A stretch of 64,000 bases of DNA, from assembly GCA_034114085.1 (NCBI GenBank), contig JAXEWB010000056.1, forward strand, positions 65,305 to 129,304, read 5' to 3'. The stretch comes from Spiro-02 sp034114085 (GTDB lineage Bacteria > Spirochaetota > Spirochaetia > Sphaerochaetales > Sphaerochaetaceae). The notes under the pieces are model-generated. The model saw only the letters and a list, made by a program, of their open reading frames with translations, was not told the origin of the DNA and ran no database searches. The position numbers were made by a program, and so were the translations under genes. Of this stretch, positions 8,418-17,052 are shown piece after piece; the stretch's first letter is position 1; every line of letters starts with the position of its first letter.

Positions 8418-9522
8418 GTGCAGATATCTCCTTTAGCCTGCTGAAGAGGGCTTGGAAGAAAAGTTTGTTGTCGCAGCAGGTATAATCAACACTACCCCCC
8501 ATCCGATTGAACGTCTTCATAAAACGCTGATAGTATGCGGGGTTATCCATGGGTGGTTCACCTTTGTTCCAATCCCAAGTGGATTGCTGCAAGTCTATTA
8601 CATGAATATGAAAATTCTGAAGCCTCTTTCCGTGCTGAATGGCGACATTACGGGCCATGGAGAGGCTTTTCTCAAAAATCATCGGGGACATGACCGCCGA
8701 GCCAACCGAAAGATACACTCCGTTTTCCAAATTCGAGACACTGTCCGCATAAGAAAGGAAGTCTCTTTCCGCCGTCCTGCCTATACTGGCGCCTTGATTG
8801 GCATAGTGAGTATATATGATATCATGCCCAAACATAGGGTGGCAAGTGAATGGACGTTTTGCATTCGCCGCATAGGACTGGATACTGTATTCCTTATAGG
8901 GATGTTCTATTTTGAGAAATCCCGATGGGACATGACAGGTATCAAGTTCCGCCAAAAGATCCAAAGCGGCTGCTCGTTTCCATATTGGTTGCCGCGGGTC
9001 GGCGGATACCTCCGATAGTTGCTCCGTCGAAGGAATTTCAAGACCGTTTTGGTGAATCATAGCTCCGACGGATTCTCCGTATCCTAGCCCAAGATAAGCA
9101 CCGAGAACCAAGGCGAGATTGATGTACAGCCCAGTTTCTTCCCAAGTGCCGAATGAACCGGTTTGGACATTTTGTCTGACATCCTCGCTACTTCTGCCAA
9201 GGTAGGAGAATTCCCAGTCATGGATGATTCCTGCGCCGTTCGTGCAGATGTGCGTGAACCAATTTTGTTCCAGAAACGAACCAATCAATCGTCCAAGACC
9301 ATTCTTGATTGCATGAGCCCCGAATGCGCAGATGACTGCGGCATCCTTTTGCCTTGCCTGTAGTATCTGCTCCGCGATTTGGTATAGGAATGTTCTCAAC
9401 GATGCGTCGAGTTCCGTAATGTCCATAAGTTCCGGTGGGACGCTTGCGGTCTGTATATCGACCTTGCTCCAGCGTTCTGAAAGGGGATAATAACGCATGT
9501 CAAGACGATTGAATTCTTTCAT
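8410..9522 (-). CDS. Deoxyhypusine-synthase-like conserved protein in a sugar operon
   Basis: 370-residue protein of uncertain function. The stretch ICTNGAGIIHDWE followed by GSFGTWEETG resembles bacterial proteins annotated as deoxyhypusine-synthase-like (NAD-binding DHS superfamily), as does the later VYLSVGSAVMSPM segment that leads into a MARNVA helix. The DHS catalytic lysine motif is not evident, so classic eIF5A or homospermidine chemistry is doubtful. The ATG at 9522 forms an ATGA overlap with the kinase-HAD stop, with GGATGGG upstream, so it is translated as part of the operon. It probably acts on an operon intermediate using NAD, but that is inference from position only. No signal peptide or membrane segment. 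Confidence 0.55.
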   Translation of the reverse strand: MKEFNRLDMRYYPLSERWSKVDIQTASVPPELMDITELDASLRTFLYQIAEQILQARQKDAAVICAFGAHAIKNGLGRLIGSFLEQNWFTHICTNGAGIIHDWEFSYLGRSSEDVRQNVQTGSFGTWEETGLYINLALVLGAYLGLGYGESVGAMIHQNGLEIPSTEQLSEVSADPRQPIWKRAAALDLLAELDTCHVPSGFLKIEHPYKEYSIQSYAANAKRPFTCHPMFGHDIIYTHYANQGASIGRTAERDFLSYADSVSNLENGVYLSVGSAVMSPMIFEKSLSMARNVAIQHGKRLQNFHIHVIDLQQSTWDWNKGEPPMDNPAYYQRFMKTFNRMGGSVDYTCCDNKLFFQALFSRLKEISAHE

Positions 9523-11399
9523 GTTTCCCATCCTAAATATTGAGCGAGTTTTCTTGCCCATGAATAATCGGGAATCAAGATATCAGCACCTGCGAGGACC
9601 AGTCGTTCCCGTTTGTTCAAGTTCAAACCGAAGCGTTGTTGTTCATCACTGACAATGCCGATTGTCAGGAAACCGTGTTTCTTGCCTTCGCGTATTTCAA
9701 CCGGACCATCTCCGAAAACAACGACGTTGTCGGATGAGGCATGTATTTCCTTCACGATATTCGTCATAACCAGTTTTTTTGGGTCATTGCTCACATCTCC
9801 CACCGAGCCGAATATCCCTCCGTTGAACAAATGAGAATAGCCAAAGGTCTCTGTTTCGAACCTGACATCCTTGTAGTCGCTTCCGCTTGCCAGAAAAATT
9901 TGCACATTGTGTTTCCTGAGTCGGGTTAGGAAGGGAAGAGCGCCTTTCATAGTAAGATCCGCGACGTCATAGATTCCCTCACCGAAACGAGCGTACTTGA
10001 CTTGTAGTAATTCTGCCAGTCTTCGGGAGTATTCCTCTTTATATGCGAGCGGAGTCTTAATGTTTCCAGCCGATACATAACCGAATTCTTTGATCAGCTC
10101 TACAAGCTGTGCCATTTGCATGATTGTCTGGATTCCCGTAGTCTTTTCAATCATCTGGTCTACGGTGTCATGCACTATCTTGAGTTTTACGGTATCGAGG
10201 TTCGCCAAGGCTTTTCCTGTGATCGCTTCGACCATGAGCGTGTGCATGACGGTTTCCCAACCTTGCCGCATCGTGGAAATCGTGCCGTCATGGTCGAAGA
10301 TCGCAACTTTCGGATATTTCAACCTCCGGGCATGTTTGTTGATGATTTCGATTTCCGTTCCGGGCAGATATGTCGACAGACGTATGTCCGTAGCTAGTGT
10401 CGGGTTGTATCTATAGTCAGGACTTTTTGCCAGATCGAGTACTTCCCCTATGTGGGGATGTCCTGTAGCCAGCAATGTCCTCGTACTCAACGCAGCGCTA
10501 CAATTCGCGAATTCCAACATTTCCTTCAAGGAAAATCCGCAGGCCTGCGTACAGGCGATGGCTGCGAGAAATGCATCGCCAGCGCCGACGGGATCAGTTT
10601 TTTGTATAGAATTGATGCCTAATGCCCTGACAGTCTTCCTGCCGTCGAAACCGATGGCTCCTTCTTGTCCCAAAGTGACTATAATGACTGGAGTATGTTC
10701 GGCGTCAAGGCTTGTGGGAAGCAATTGTGCATGCAGTGTTTTCAGGCAATCCGATAGGATGGTCGTGCCGGTACATGAAATGGCCTCTGCATAGTTCATC
10801 TTATATGAACAATTCGGATATTGGAGCGGCTGTCTTGCGTCTATCCACACGGGAATCTTCACCGATTGCAGAAGTTGTGCGAGCTTCCGTTGAAAATATT
10901 GTGTATGAATGGTCCGTGAAAGCTGCTGGTTGATAAGCAGTCCGTCATAGCTAGACAACTTTTCCGCGAGTTTTTCAAGTACAGCATCCAATGTCTTTTT
11001 CCGGTATGCGTTTGTATACCCTAAGTCAAATCTCGGAAGTTCATTGAAATTCTCATCATATACTTTATGATATACAAAAGTCGTGAAACCCGGTTCCCTG
11101 ACCAGCCCATCTCGTCCGACTTGAAATGCGTCAAGTTTTTTGTTAAGCATATCCGCCCAGCAATCATCGCCGCAGATTCCATACAGGTCGCATTGTGCTC
11201 CGAGGCTCGCGATATCCACCGCGAGATTTCCCGCTCCCCCGGCGTCATATGCATGTTTGCTGACTTGCCGTACCGCCAGACCGGTTTCAACGGAGCATTC
11301 GCTGCCTATCGATGAGTAATAGGCGAGATCGAGCGCTACATCTCCCAATACGGCGAATTTCTTATTTTGTAGAGTCAGCGTGTTGATTTCGTTTTCCAT
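9519..11399 (-). CDS. Bifunctional PfkB carbohydrate kinase / HAD phosphatase fusion
   Basis: 626-residue fusion. Residues about 10-330 are a PfkB/ribokinase domain related to the HldE kinase half (FAVLGDVALDLAYY, DAGGAGNLAVD, and the catalytic signature DPVGAGDAFLAAI). Residues about 365-600 are a HAD phosphatase (motif I IFDHDGTI, motif II ASGSD, motif IV GDGPVEIREGKK with an acidic pair spaced differently from the usual GDxxxD). HldE itself fuses this kinase to a nucleotidyltransferase; here the partner is a phosphatase, recalling a kinase plus GmhB arrangement in one chain. Starts 17 bp after the ABC permease and overlaps the next gene by 4 bp. Probable cytosolic enzyme making and trimming sugar bisphosphates. 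Confidence 0.88.
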   Translation of the reverse strand: MENEINTLTLQNKKFAVLGDVALDLAYYSSIGSECSVETGLAVRQVSKHAYDAGGAGNLAVDIASLGAQCDLYGICGDDCWADMLNKKLDAFQVGRDGLVREPGFTTFVYHKVYDENFNELPRFDLGYTNAYRKKTLDAVLEKLAEKLSSYDGLLINQQLSRTIHTQYFQRKLAQLLQSVKIPVWIDARQPLQYPNCSYKMNYAEAISCTGTTILSDCLKTLHAQLLPTSLDAEHTPVIIVTLGQEGAIGFDGRKTVRALGINSIQKTDPVGAGDAFLAAIACTQACGFSLKEMLEFANCSAALSTRTLLATGHPHIGEVLDLAKSPDYRYNPTLATDIRLSTYLPGTEIEIINKHARRLKYPKVAIFDHDGTISTMRQGWETVMHTLMVEAITGKALANLDTVKLKIVHDTVDQMIEKTTGIQTIMQMAQLVELIKEFGYVSAGNIKTPLAYKEEYSRRLAELLQVKYARFGEGIYDVADLTMKGALPFLTRLRKHNVQIFLASGSDYKDVRFETETFGYSHLFNGGIFGSVGDVSNDPKKLVMTNIVKEIHASSDNVVVFGDGPVEIREGKKHGFLTIGIVSDEQQRFGLNLNKRERLVLAGADILIPDYSWARKLAQYLGWET

Positions 11400-11415
11400 G
11401 GAAATCCCCGATGCA

Positions 11416-12258
11416 TCAAGATTTTATGGCGCCACCGGAAAGTCCGATGATGAAGTATTTCTGCGCGCAGGAAAAAAGAATGAAAATCGGTACTATGGCG
11501 ATGAACGACGCTGTCCCAAGCAACGACCAGTCGACTTCTCCCTGTTCACCGATGAACCGATAGAGTTCTACCGTGTAGGGTCTGACGCTGCTTGTGAGCG
11601 TCATCGCCACGATATATTCATTCCATGCTTTGAAAAACGCAAAGATTGCGGAAGCCGACAGACCTGGTATGGCTATCGGAATTGCGATTCTCAGAAACGC
11701 CTGAGTCTTTGAAAGGCCGTCTATCATGGCTGCTTCTTCGATAGAGTCGGGAATCGTGTCGAAGTATCCTTTGAGCACCCATGTGTTCATCGGTGCGGAG
11801 AGTGTTGCATAAATGAGGATTAATCCGATGTGGGTGTTGTAGAGCCCGTAGATTGAAAATATCTGATATAGGGGAATGATCAACGCAAGAATCGGGACCA
11901 TCTGGAAAAACATGATACTGACCATAAGCGGTTTTTTTCCCGGAAATTTGAAGCGGGACAGCCCATATCCCGCCAGCGTCGCCACTGTACAGCTCAAGAC
12001 CATTGCTCCCAGAGCAATGACCAGACTGTGGTAGTACGACAGGAAGTTGAAGTTGTTCGCATCGAACAACCTTCCGAAGTTCTTGACTGTTGGGTGTTTG
12101 GGAAACAGCGACGGGGGATAGCCGATCGCTTCCGCGGAGGTCTTGAAGGTGGAGCTCAGCAACCAATACAGAGGCAGCAGTGTGAGTATCGCCGATATGA
12201 TGAGAACGACATAGACCAAGGTTTCTGACGCCCGACGTTTTTTGTACAGATTATTCAT
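11416..12258 (-). CDS. ABC carbohydrate importer permease, MalG type
   Basis: 280-residue CUT1-family permease with six hydrophobic helices. The cytoplasmic EAA loop is visible as EEAAMIDGLSKTQAFLRIAIPI in the second half, which docks to the ATPase. The N-terminus has a charged leader then a strong first helix. It lies 12 bp after the MalF-type permease and 17 bp before the kinase-HAD gene, all on the minus strand. No ATPase gene is in the operon, so a shared MsmX/UgpC-like ATPase from elsewhere is expected. Confidence 0.93.
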   Translation of the reverse strand: MNNLYKKRRASETLVYVVLIISAILTLLPLYWLLSSTFKTSAEAIGYPPSLFPKHPTVKNFGRLFDANNFNFLSYYHSLVIALGAMVLSCTVATLAGYGLSRFKFPGKKPLMVSIMFFQMVPILALIIPLYQIFSIYGLYNTHIGLILIYATLSAPMNTWVLKGYFDTIPDSIEEAAMIDGLSKTQAFLRIAIPIAIPGLSASAIFAFFKAWNEYIVAMTLTSSVRPYTVELYRFIGEQGEVDWSLLGTASFIAIVPIFILFSCAQKYFIIGLSGGAIKS

Positions 12259-12270
12259 ATGCTGTCTCTC

Positions 12271-13164
12271 CTATCCTTCCAGCTTCTCTTTGTTCAGGCG
12301 CAAGTACAGGATTGTCAGGAAAAGATTGAAGAGCAGGATAATGACCGCCACTGCGGCTCCCTCTCCCAGTTTTCCGAAATCGAAAGCCCGTCGGTACATA
12401 TGCACCGCCATGACCTCGCTTTTGAACAGTGGCCCTCCTTTTGTCGTGGCGTATATCAAGTCGAAGGAGTTGATGGTATTCATGCTGGTCATGACAAGGT
12501 TCATGACGAGGAATTGCCTAAGCATCGGTATCGTGATGTACCTCAACCGTTGAAAGGATGTCGCACCATCGACAATCGCCGCTTCGTAAATCTCTTCCGG
12601 GATACTTTGTAAACCTGATGTCTGGATAATGAAGCTGAAGGGCATGCCATGCCATATGTTTGCGACAATCAGGCAGAGCATCACCAGATTCGGATCGTTG
12701 AGCCATGTGGGGGGATTCTGTACTCCCATGAGAGTAAGCAGATGATTCAGTATTCCTAATCGCGGTTCGTACATGAATCTCCATGAAATGGAAATAATGA
12801 TTCCGCTGACGACCCATGGAAGTATCGTAATGGACCGGAAGATTCCTTTCCCTTTGACGAACTTGTTGTTCAAGAGCAGTGCCAGCAGGAAACCAAGGCC
12901 GATCTGTCCGATGACGCTGCCGAATACGTAGACAAAGGTGTTTGGGACGATGGTCTTCATGAAGTTCGGGGATTCCCGCCTGAAAATGGTAAGATAGTTC
13001 TTAAAACCTGCGAAGCTCATTTTATTTAAGGTCGCCAGCTTTACATCCTGGAAACTCAGATACATTGTTCGGAGCAGGGGATAGAAAGAAAGCGCAAGCA
13101 ACAACACTATGATTGGGAGAAGAAATAGATAACCCTGCAAGGCGGTTTTTGTTTTGATTTTCAC
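12271..13164 (-). CDS. ABC carbohydrate importer permease, MalF type
   Basis: About 297 residues, CUT1 permease with six helices; the EAA loop reads YEAAIVDGATSFQRLRYITIPML. I prefer the GTG at 13164, which has GGGG nine bases before it and places the start a few residues before the first membrane helix. A TTG at 13200 would add twelve unremarkable residues. It partners the MalG-type gene 12 bp downstream, and the binding protein gene ends about 90 bp upstream. Confidence 0.9.
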   Translation of the reverse strand: MKIKTKTALQGYLFLLPIIVLLLALSFYPLLRTMYLSFQDVKLATLNKMSFAGFKNYLTIFRRESPNFMKTIVPNTFVYVFGSVIGQIGLGFLLALLLNNKFVKGKGIFRSITILPWVVSGIIISISWRFMYEPRLGILNHLLTLMGVQNPPTWLNDPNLVMLCLIVANIWHGMPFSFIIQTSGLQSIPEEIYEAAIVDGATSFQRLRYITIPMLRQFLVMNLVMTSMNTINSFDLIYATTKGGPLFKSEVMAVHMYRRAFDFGKLGEGAAVAVIILLFNLFLTILYLRLNKEKLEG

Positions 13165-13253
13165 TGATACGTACCCCGTTGTTTTACCGACGAAGGACAA
13201 AATGCCTCGCAGCCCTTGCGAGAAGGAAGGACTGCGGGCAATGTTTTTGGATC

Positions 13254-14564
13254 CTATTCGTTGAGAAGCTGATCGACAATCCGTGCGGCGTCGTCCAACG
13301 CCCGTTTGGGAGTCTTTACACCCATCACGGCCGCCTGAATGGCATTCTGTATTTCCGCGGCGATCTCCGTGTACTGAGGAATACTCGGTCTGAAATGAGC
13401 GTTATTGAGCTGGGAAAGAATAACACTGAAGTACGGGTCAATGGCATAATAGTCTTCCGCCCGGCTCATAAGGGAAGTGAAGGTCGGAACATAGCCACGA
13501 GCCGCCGTATAGCCGAACTGGGACTCCGCGCCGGCAGCATAGGTGATGAATTCCCATGCGATATCCTGATGTTTCGAACCCGTTGGTACACAAAGCAGGT
13601 AGCCACCGCTCATAGTGGATGGAGTTCCATTGTCCGCTCTGGGGATGGTTGCGACACCGAAGTCGGCCAAGTACTGTTCTACGGTCAGTCCTGGAATCAA
13701 GTCTTTCGCCAGTCCGAAGGCTTTTGTCATGTAGGACATCGCGAACTTGTCCTGAAACACCCCATTGTTGATGTCGCTGGAGCTACCGGAAACGATTGAT
13801 GAAGGGGTTGCGCCAATTTTGATCATATCGACAAGCTCAGTAAGAGCCTGTACTCCTTCTTCACTGTTGAATGCGGCCTTTTTCATGTCGTCGGTAAGAA
13901 TCTTCCCGCCAAGGGAGAACAGGTATGCGTAGAAAGTCTGGGCCGATTCATCTTCCAATGTCGCGGGAAATCCCAAACCATAGGAAGCAGGGGCCAGTTT
14001 GTCGCTGATTTGTTTCGCCGCGGTTCGGAGCTCACTCCAGGTCTGCGGAGGATTCTCCGGATCCAAGCCCGCCGCCCTGAACAGCTTTTTGTTGTAGGCC
14101 ATGACACGGACATCGGTATTCAACCATGTGCCGTATATCCTTCCATCCCATTTTGTCGCTTCCTTGTACAGCGGAGCAACGTCAGCCCATTCCTGCCAAG
14201 CTTCGGCTTTTTCAGTGACATCACTGATTAGTTCTCCGTCCGCATACTCTCCGATCCAGATAATATCCGTCATGACGACGTCCGGCGCTTCGCCACCTGC
14301 CGCGGCGGTCAGGAACTTGGTCCTGAGGTCTGCCCATCCGAATCCTTCATAAGTAAAGGTGATATTGAGATCGGGGTGGGCCTCCTGCAATTTTTTCTCA
14401 GCGTTCTTCCACGGATCATCCTGCTGATAAGTGTATGCTCTGGCATAGACCTTCAAATTGACATCCTTTGATACGGCTGATTTCTCCTGTTGTCCCGCCG
14501 CAAACAGAGACATCATACTCAGTAGACAGATAACGAGCAGTGTTACTACAAATGACCTTTTCAT
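13254..14564 (-). CDS. ABC extracellular sugar-binding protein (family 1)
   Basis: 436-residue binding protein starting with a signal peptide (MKRS, hydrophobic core, SLFAAGQQE). Typical SBP_bac_1 features are PDLNITFTYEGF, the APDVVMTD strand, EYADGELISDVTEKA, and WSELRTAAKQI. Secreted to the periplasm to deliver a sugar to the two permeases downstream. First gene of the operon. The ATG at 14564 has AGGAGG seven bases upstream, and a perfect palindromic operator is 13 bp before the start. Ligand unknown. Confidence 0.93.
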   Translation of the reverse strand: MKRSFVVTLLVICLLSMMSLFAAGQQEKSAVSKDVNLKVYARAYTYQQDDPWKNAEKKLQEAHPDLNITFTYEGFGWADLRTKFLTAAAGGEAPDVVMTDIIWIGEYADGELISDVTEKAEAWQEWADVAPLYKEATKWDGRIYGTWLNTDVRVMAYNKKLFRAAGLDPENPPQTWSELRTAAKQISDKLAPASYGLGFPATLEDESAQTFYAYLFSLGGKILTDDMKKAAFNSEEGVQALTELVDMIKIGATPSSIVSGSSSDINNGVFQDKFAMSYMTKAFGLAKDLIPGLTVEQYLADFGVATIPRADNGTPSTMSGGYLLCVPTGSKHQDIAWEFITYAAGAESQFGYTAARGYVPTFTSLMSRAEDYYAIDPYFSVILSQLNNAHFRPSIPQYTEIAAEIQNAIQAAVMGVKTPKRALDDAARIVDQLLNE

Positions 14565-14576
14565 AATTCCTCCTTT

Positions 14577-14592
14577 ATGAAACCGGTTTCAT
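14577..14592. promoter_or_regulatory. LacI-family operator upstream of the sugar operon
   Basis: Perfect 16-bp palindrome ATGAAACCGGTTTCAT just before the binding-protein start. The TGAAACCGGTTTCA core with a central CG is the standard LacI/GalR operator form. The likely regulator is the LacI protein at 17053, now separated from the operon by insertion-sequence debris. Because it sits beside the ribosome site, binding would block transcription or elongation early. Beyond it, 14593-14844 holds no gene, only a small GC hairpin (14807-14823). Confidence 0.65.
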
Positions 14593-14844
14593 GGTTTGTG
14601 ATTATTCTACTCCCCATTATGGAAATTTGCAACAAAATTTTCTCAATGTGTGGCTGATAGTTAGGACGTACGCATGAAATCAGAACAGCAATGAGAATAG
14701 TTGACTAAGAAAGGGAGAAACTACGGCGTTATGTACCTTGCAAGCTTTATCACTGAGTAGCGATGGGAATTTTACTTGCCTTTCTTCCTGGGCGGACGCA
14801 CAAACAGGGCAGCCCCGCTGCCCCATGCCATCCTGCTTGACTTT

Positions 14845-16177
14845 CTACTTCGACGAGGTTTGTTTTGGGGTTATTGTGACGGCCCTTCTGAATGCCAGCG
14901 GGTCTAATAGCGTGAGCGCCTGCTTCATCATGTCAGTGAAGTTCCAGCCGAAGCATTTTCGTAGCGCCTTGAGGCTGGTTCTCCCTTTCTGCCCGGTCAG
15001 CTCATTCATTCTCTTATACAGGGAGAGGCACGTTTTGTTGAGGATGCTCCTGTTCAAGGCCGCGGTCCTGTCGGACAGCATCAGCTGGTCTTCCATGAGG
15101 ACGGTGTCCAGATGCCAGCGCAATCCGTTCTCGACCTCCCAATGGGCTCTTATGCAGTAGGCTGAATCCTCTATGCTTCCAAGACTGGTGAGATAGTACC
15201 TCGTCTCAAGCGTCTCCCTCGCCGTCACATTATGAACCATATGCTTTCTGTAGCACACAATCGCGTTCATCGATCTCCATCCGCTGAAGAGTCCTCTTTT
15301 CTGGCTTCCTGTAAGCGGAAACATGAAGAAATCCCGTTCCTCCAGTTGGTTGTGCGCTATCTCGCGGGTGCTGTCGTGGCATCCTTCTGTCGTGCTGAGC
15401 TTGTCAATGTTCTCATCGCTGAACAATGAAACCGCGAATCCATTCAGCTTGCCCTGGTTCCCCTTCAGCCCGCCGACGTAGTCGCCTTTGCGACTTGCGA
15501 TCACCTCCGATTGTTTCCGCGTTCGTATGCAGGGCGCCAAAAGTGACTACGGCGTTTTTCAGGTCCATTCCCCCAAGGAGTTTCCTCGCATGCGGTATCT
15601 CGTTGGTTTTCTCCTCTATGGCGTCTGAATAGAGGCAGGTACCCGTGCTTGATTCATAGACCTTGAGGATCTGAAGGTCTTTCTTCTCCCCGTCCTTGCT
15701 GCTTGTTCGTCCGGTTCCCCGCAATTGCTTGCCGTCCACCGAAAAGATGGTCCTCCCCGGTTTCGGCAGCCCCATCGCCTTCCTTATCGACGCGTCTGAA
15801 TCCGTCAGGACTGACACCAACGTACTGTTGAATCCATCGGAGCCAATGAGTCCAAGTATCCTCCTGAATGTGTCATGGCTGGGTATCTCTTCCCTTGAGA
15901 ACAGCTTCCTGTATGTCTTGGCCTGCGCCTTCCAGAAAAGGGCCGTTTCGGTGCAGGTGTCACATCCCGAGAGTGTCGCGAGGAACAGCATCAGTACGAG
16001 TTCGCTCATCCTGTATGCTGTCCTGCCTTCCACCCTCCTGTCGGGAATATCGTCGAATATCTTCAGAAGTTTCCTGCAGACCCTCATCTGCGCAGGCCCG
16101 CCCATACTCTTCACCGTCATCGTGCTAGTACTGAGAAAATCTTCCATGGCAATCTTCATCGTTGAAAACTCCGTCAT
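14845..16177 (-). pseudogene. ISAs1-family transposase, frameshifted
   Basis: DDE transposase of the ISAs1 type in two overlapping frames. The N-terminal frame (16177 down to about 15530) has the family head KIFDDIPDRRVEGRTAYRM, then PSHDTFRRIL and the first catalytic Asp in FSVDGKQLRGTGR. The C-terminal frame (about 15515 to 14845) continues with GDYVGGLKGNQG, RDF(F)MFPLTG-like residues, and the IRAHWEVENGLRWHLDTVLMED block containing the H-W-x-(V/I)-E-N catalytic Glu region. A one-base frameshift lies around 15505-15520. The second catalytic position, normally VTxDALH, reads VTFGALHT, so Asp is replaced by Gly. Two independent lesions argue that it is dead. Terminal inverted repeats were not identified. 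Confidence 0.88.
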
Positions 16178-16231
16178 CCCGTCTCCCTCATGGAAAAAAA
16201 CACTCCCGCTTTCCCCGCGATCTCCTGTAGT

Positions 16232-16886
16232 TCAGGATCGATGTCCGAAACATGCCATCCCTCCATTGACGCGGACCGCATAGACATTGTCCGCCATTGA
16301 AATCATTCTGTCCTTGTCCCCGCCCAGCTTGTCCGTTAGTTTCGTCCGCATCTGAATCTTCATTCGGTCCAGCGCGGCCCGCTCCTGTGGACTGAGCGCC
16401 CTCGAAACATCGGCGTCTTTGAAACATACGCTCAGCCAGCTGCCTTCATATCCTTGGACGGTGTCTCTTCCCTCAAGGGAAAGGACGCAGTGAGAATACA
16501 GAAGCCCAGCATCGTATCCCTGCTTCCGGGGGGTCATTCTCAGGACGCCGCACAATGGCTCAACGACACAGAACAGGCCGTATCTCAGAACTTCTATCCC
16601 AGGCCTCACCGGCGGCCGGGAAGGTGCCAGGCCATCTTTCTCCGTAACGATTCCAATGTACTCGTCGCATCTCAGGACGGGATAGCCTTTCCCCCGGGAC
16701 ACGTTCGGAATGGCCTCTGAACAGTGAATATCCATTCCTTGTCCTCTTCACGTAAATCCCCTTCCCTTTGTATTTCAGTACCCATTCCGGCAAATACGAC
16801 ATGTCCCCTCCAGTATTAGGACAAGTTTTATACATCTCCCGAAGAGAAGCAATCGAAAAGGGGACTTCGGACTTGATTTCCATCAT
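16232..16886 (-). pseudogene. Insertion-sequence-associated protein, frameshifted remnant
   Basis: Two minus frames that read as one protein broken near 16700-16740. The first begins MMEIKSEVPFSIAS and continues MSYLPEWVLKYKGKGIYVKRTRNGYSLFRG. The second picks up at GKGYPVLRCDEYIGIVTEKDGLAPS and ends MACFGHRS. The KGKGIYVKRTRNGYSLFR... EYIGIVTEKDGL pattern resembles the N-terminal region of IS1634/IS4-group transposases; no DDE domain follows. It abuts the ISAs1 remnant. Probably part of a second decayed element. Assignment is from memory of the motif and is moderate. Confidence 0.5.
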
Positions 16887-17016
16887 TTTTTCCGACTTCC
16901 AGTCTCGCTTGTTTCTTTATTCACTCAATGATTGAGCTTTCAAAAACCTAGGTTCGTGCGTAAGTCCTGGGCTGATAGGGGAGGAGGAAGGATGAAACCT
17001 ATCAATATTTCGCTTC

Positions 17017-17045
17017 TTGCGTACCGATATGTCTTGTGCTAGTAT
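17017..17045 (+). promoter_or_regulatory. Strong promoter for the LacI-HAD pair, implying a leaderless mRNA
   Basis: TTGCGT (17017-17022) and TAGTAT (17040-17045) with exactly 17 bp between them. A start seven bases downstream of the -10 box falls at about 17053, the A of the ATG that best fits the protein. No purine-rich ribosome site precedes that ATG. The match to consensus is seen; leaderless translation is inferred. Confidence 0.5.
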
Positions 17046-17052
17046 GGGCGAC

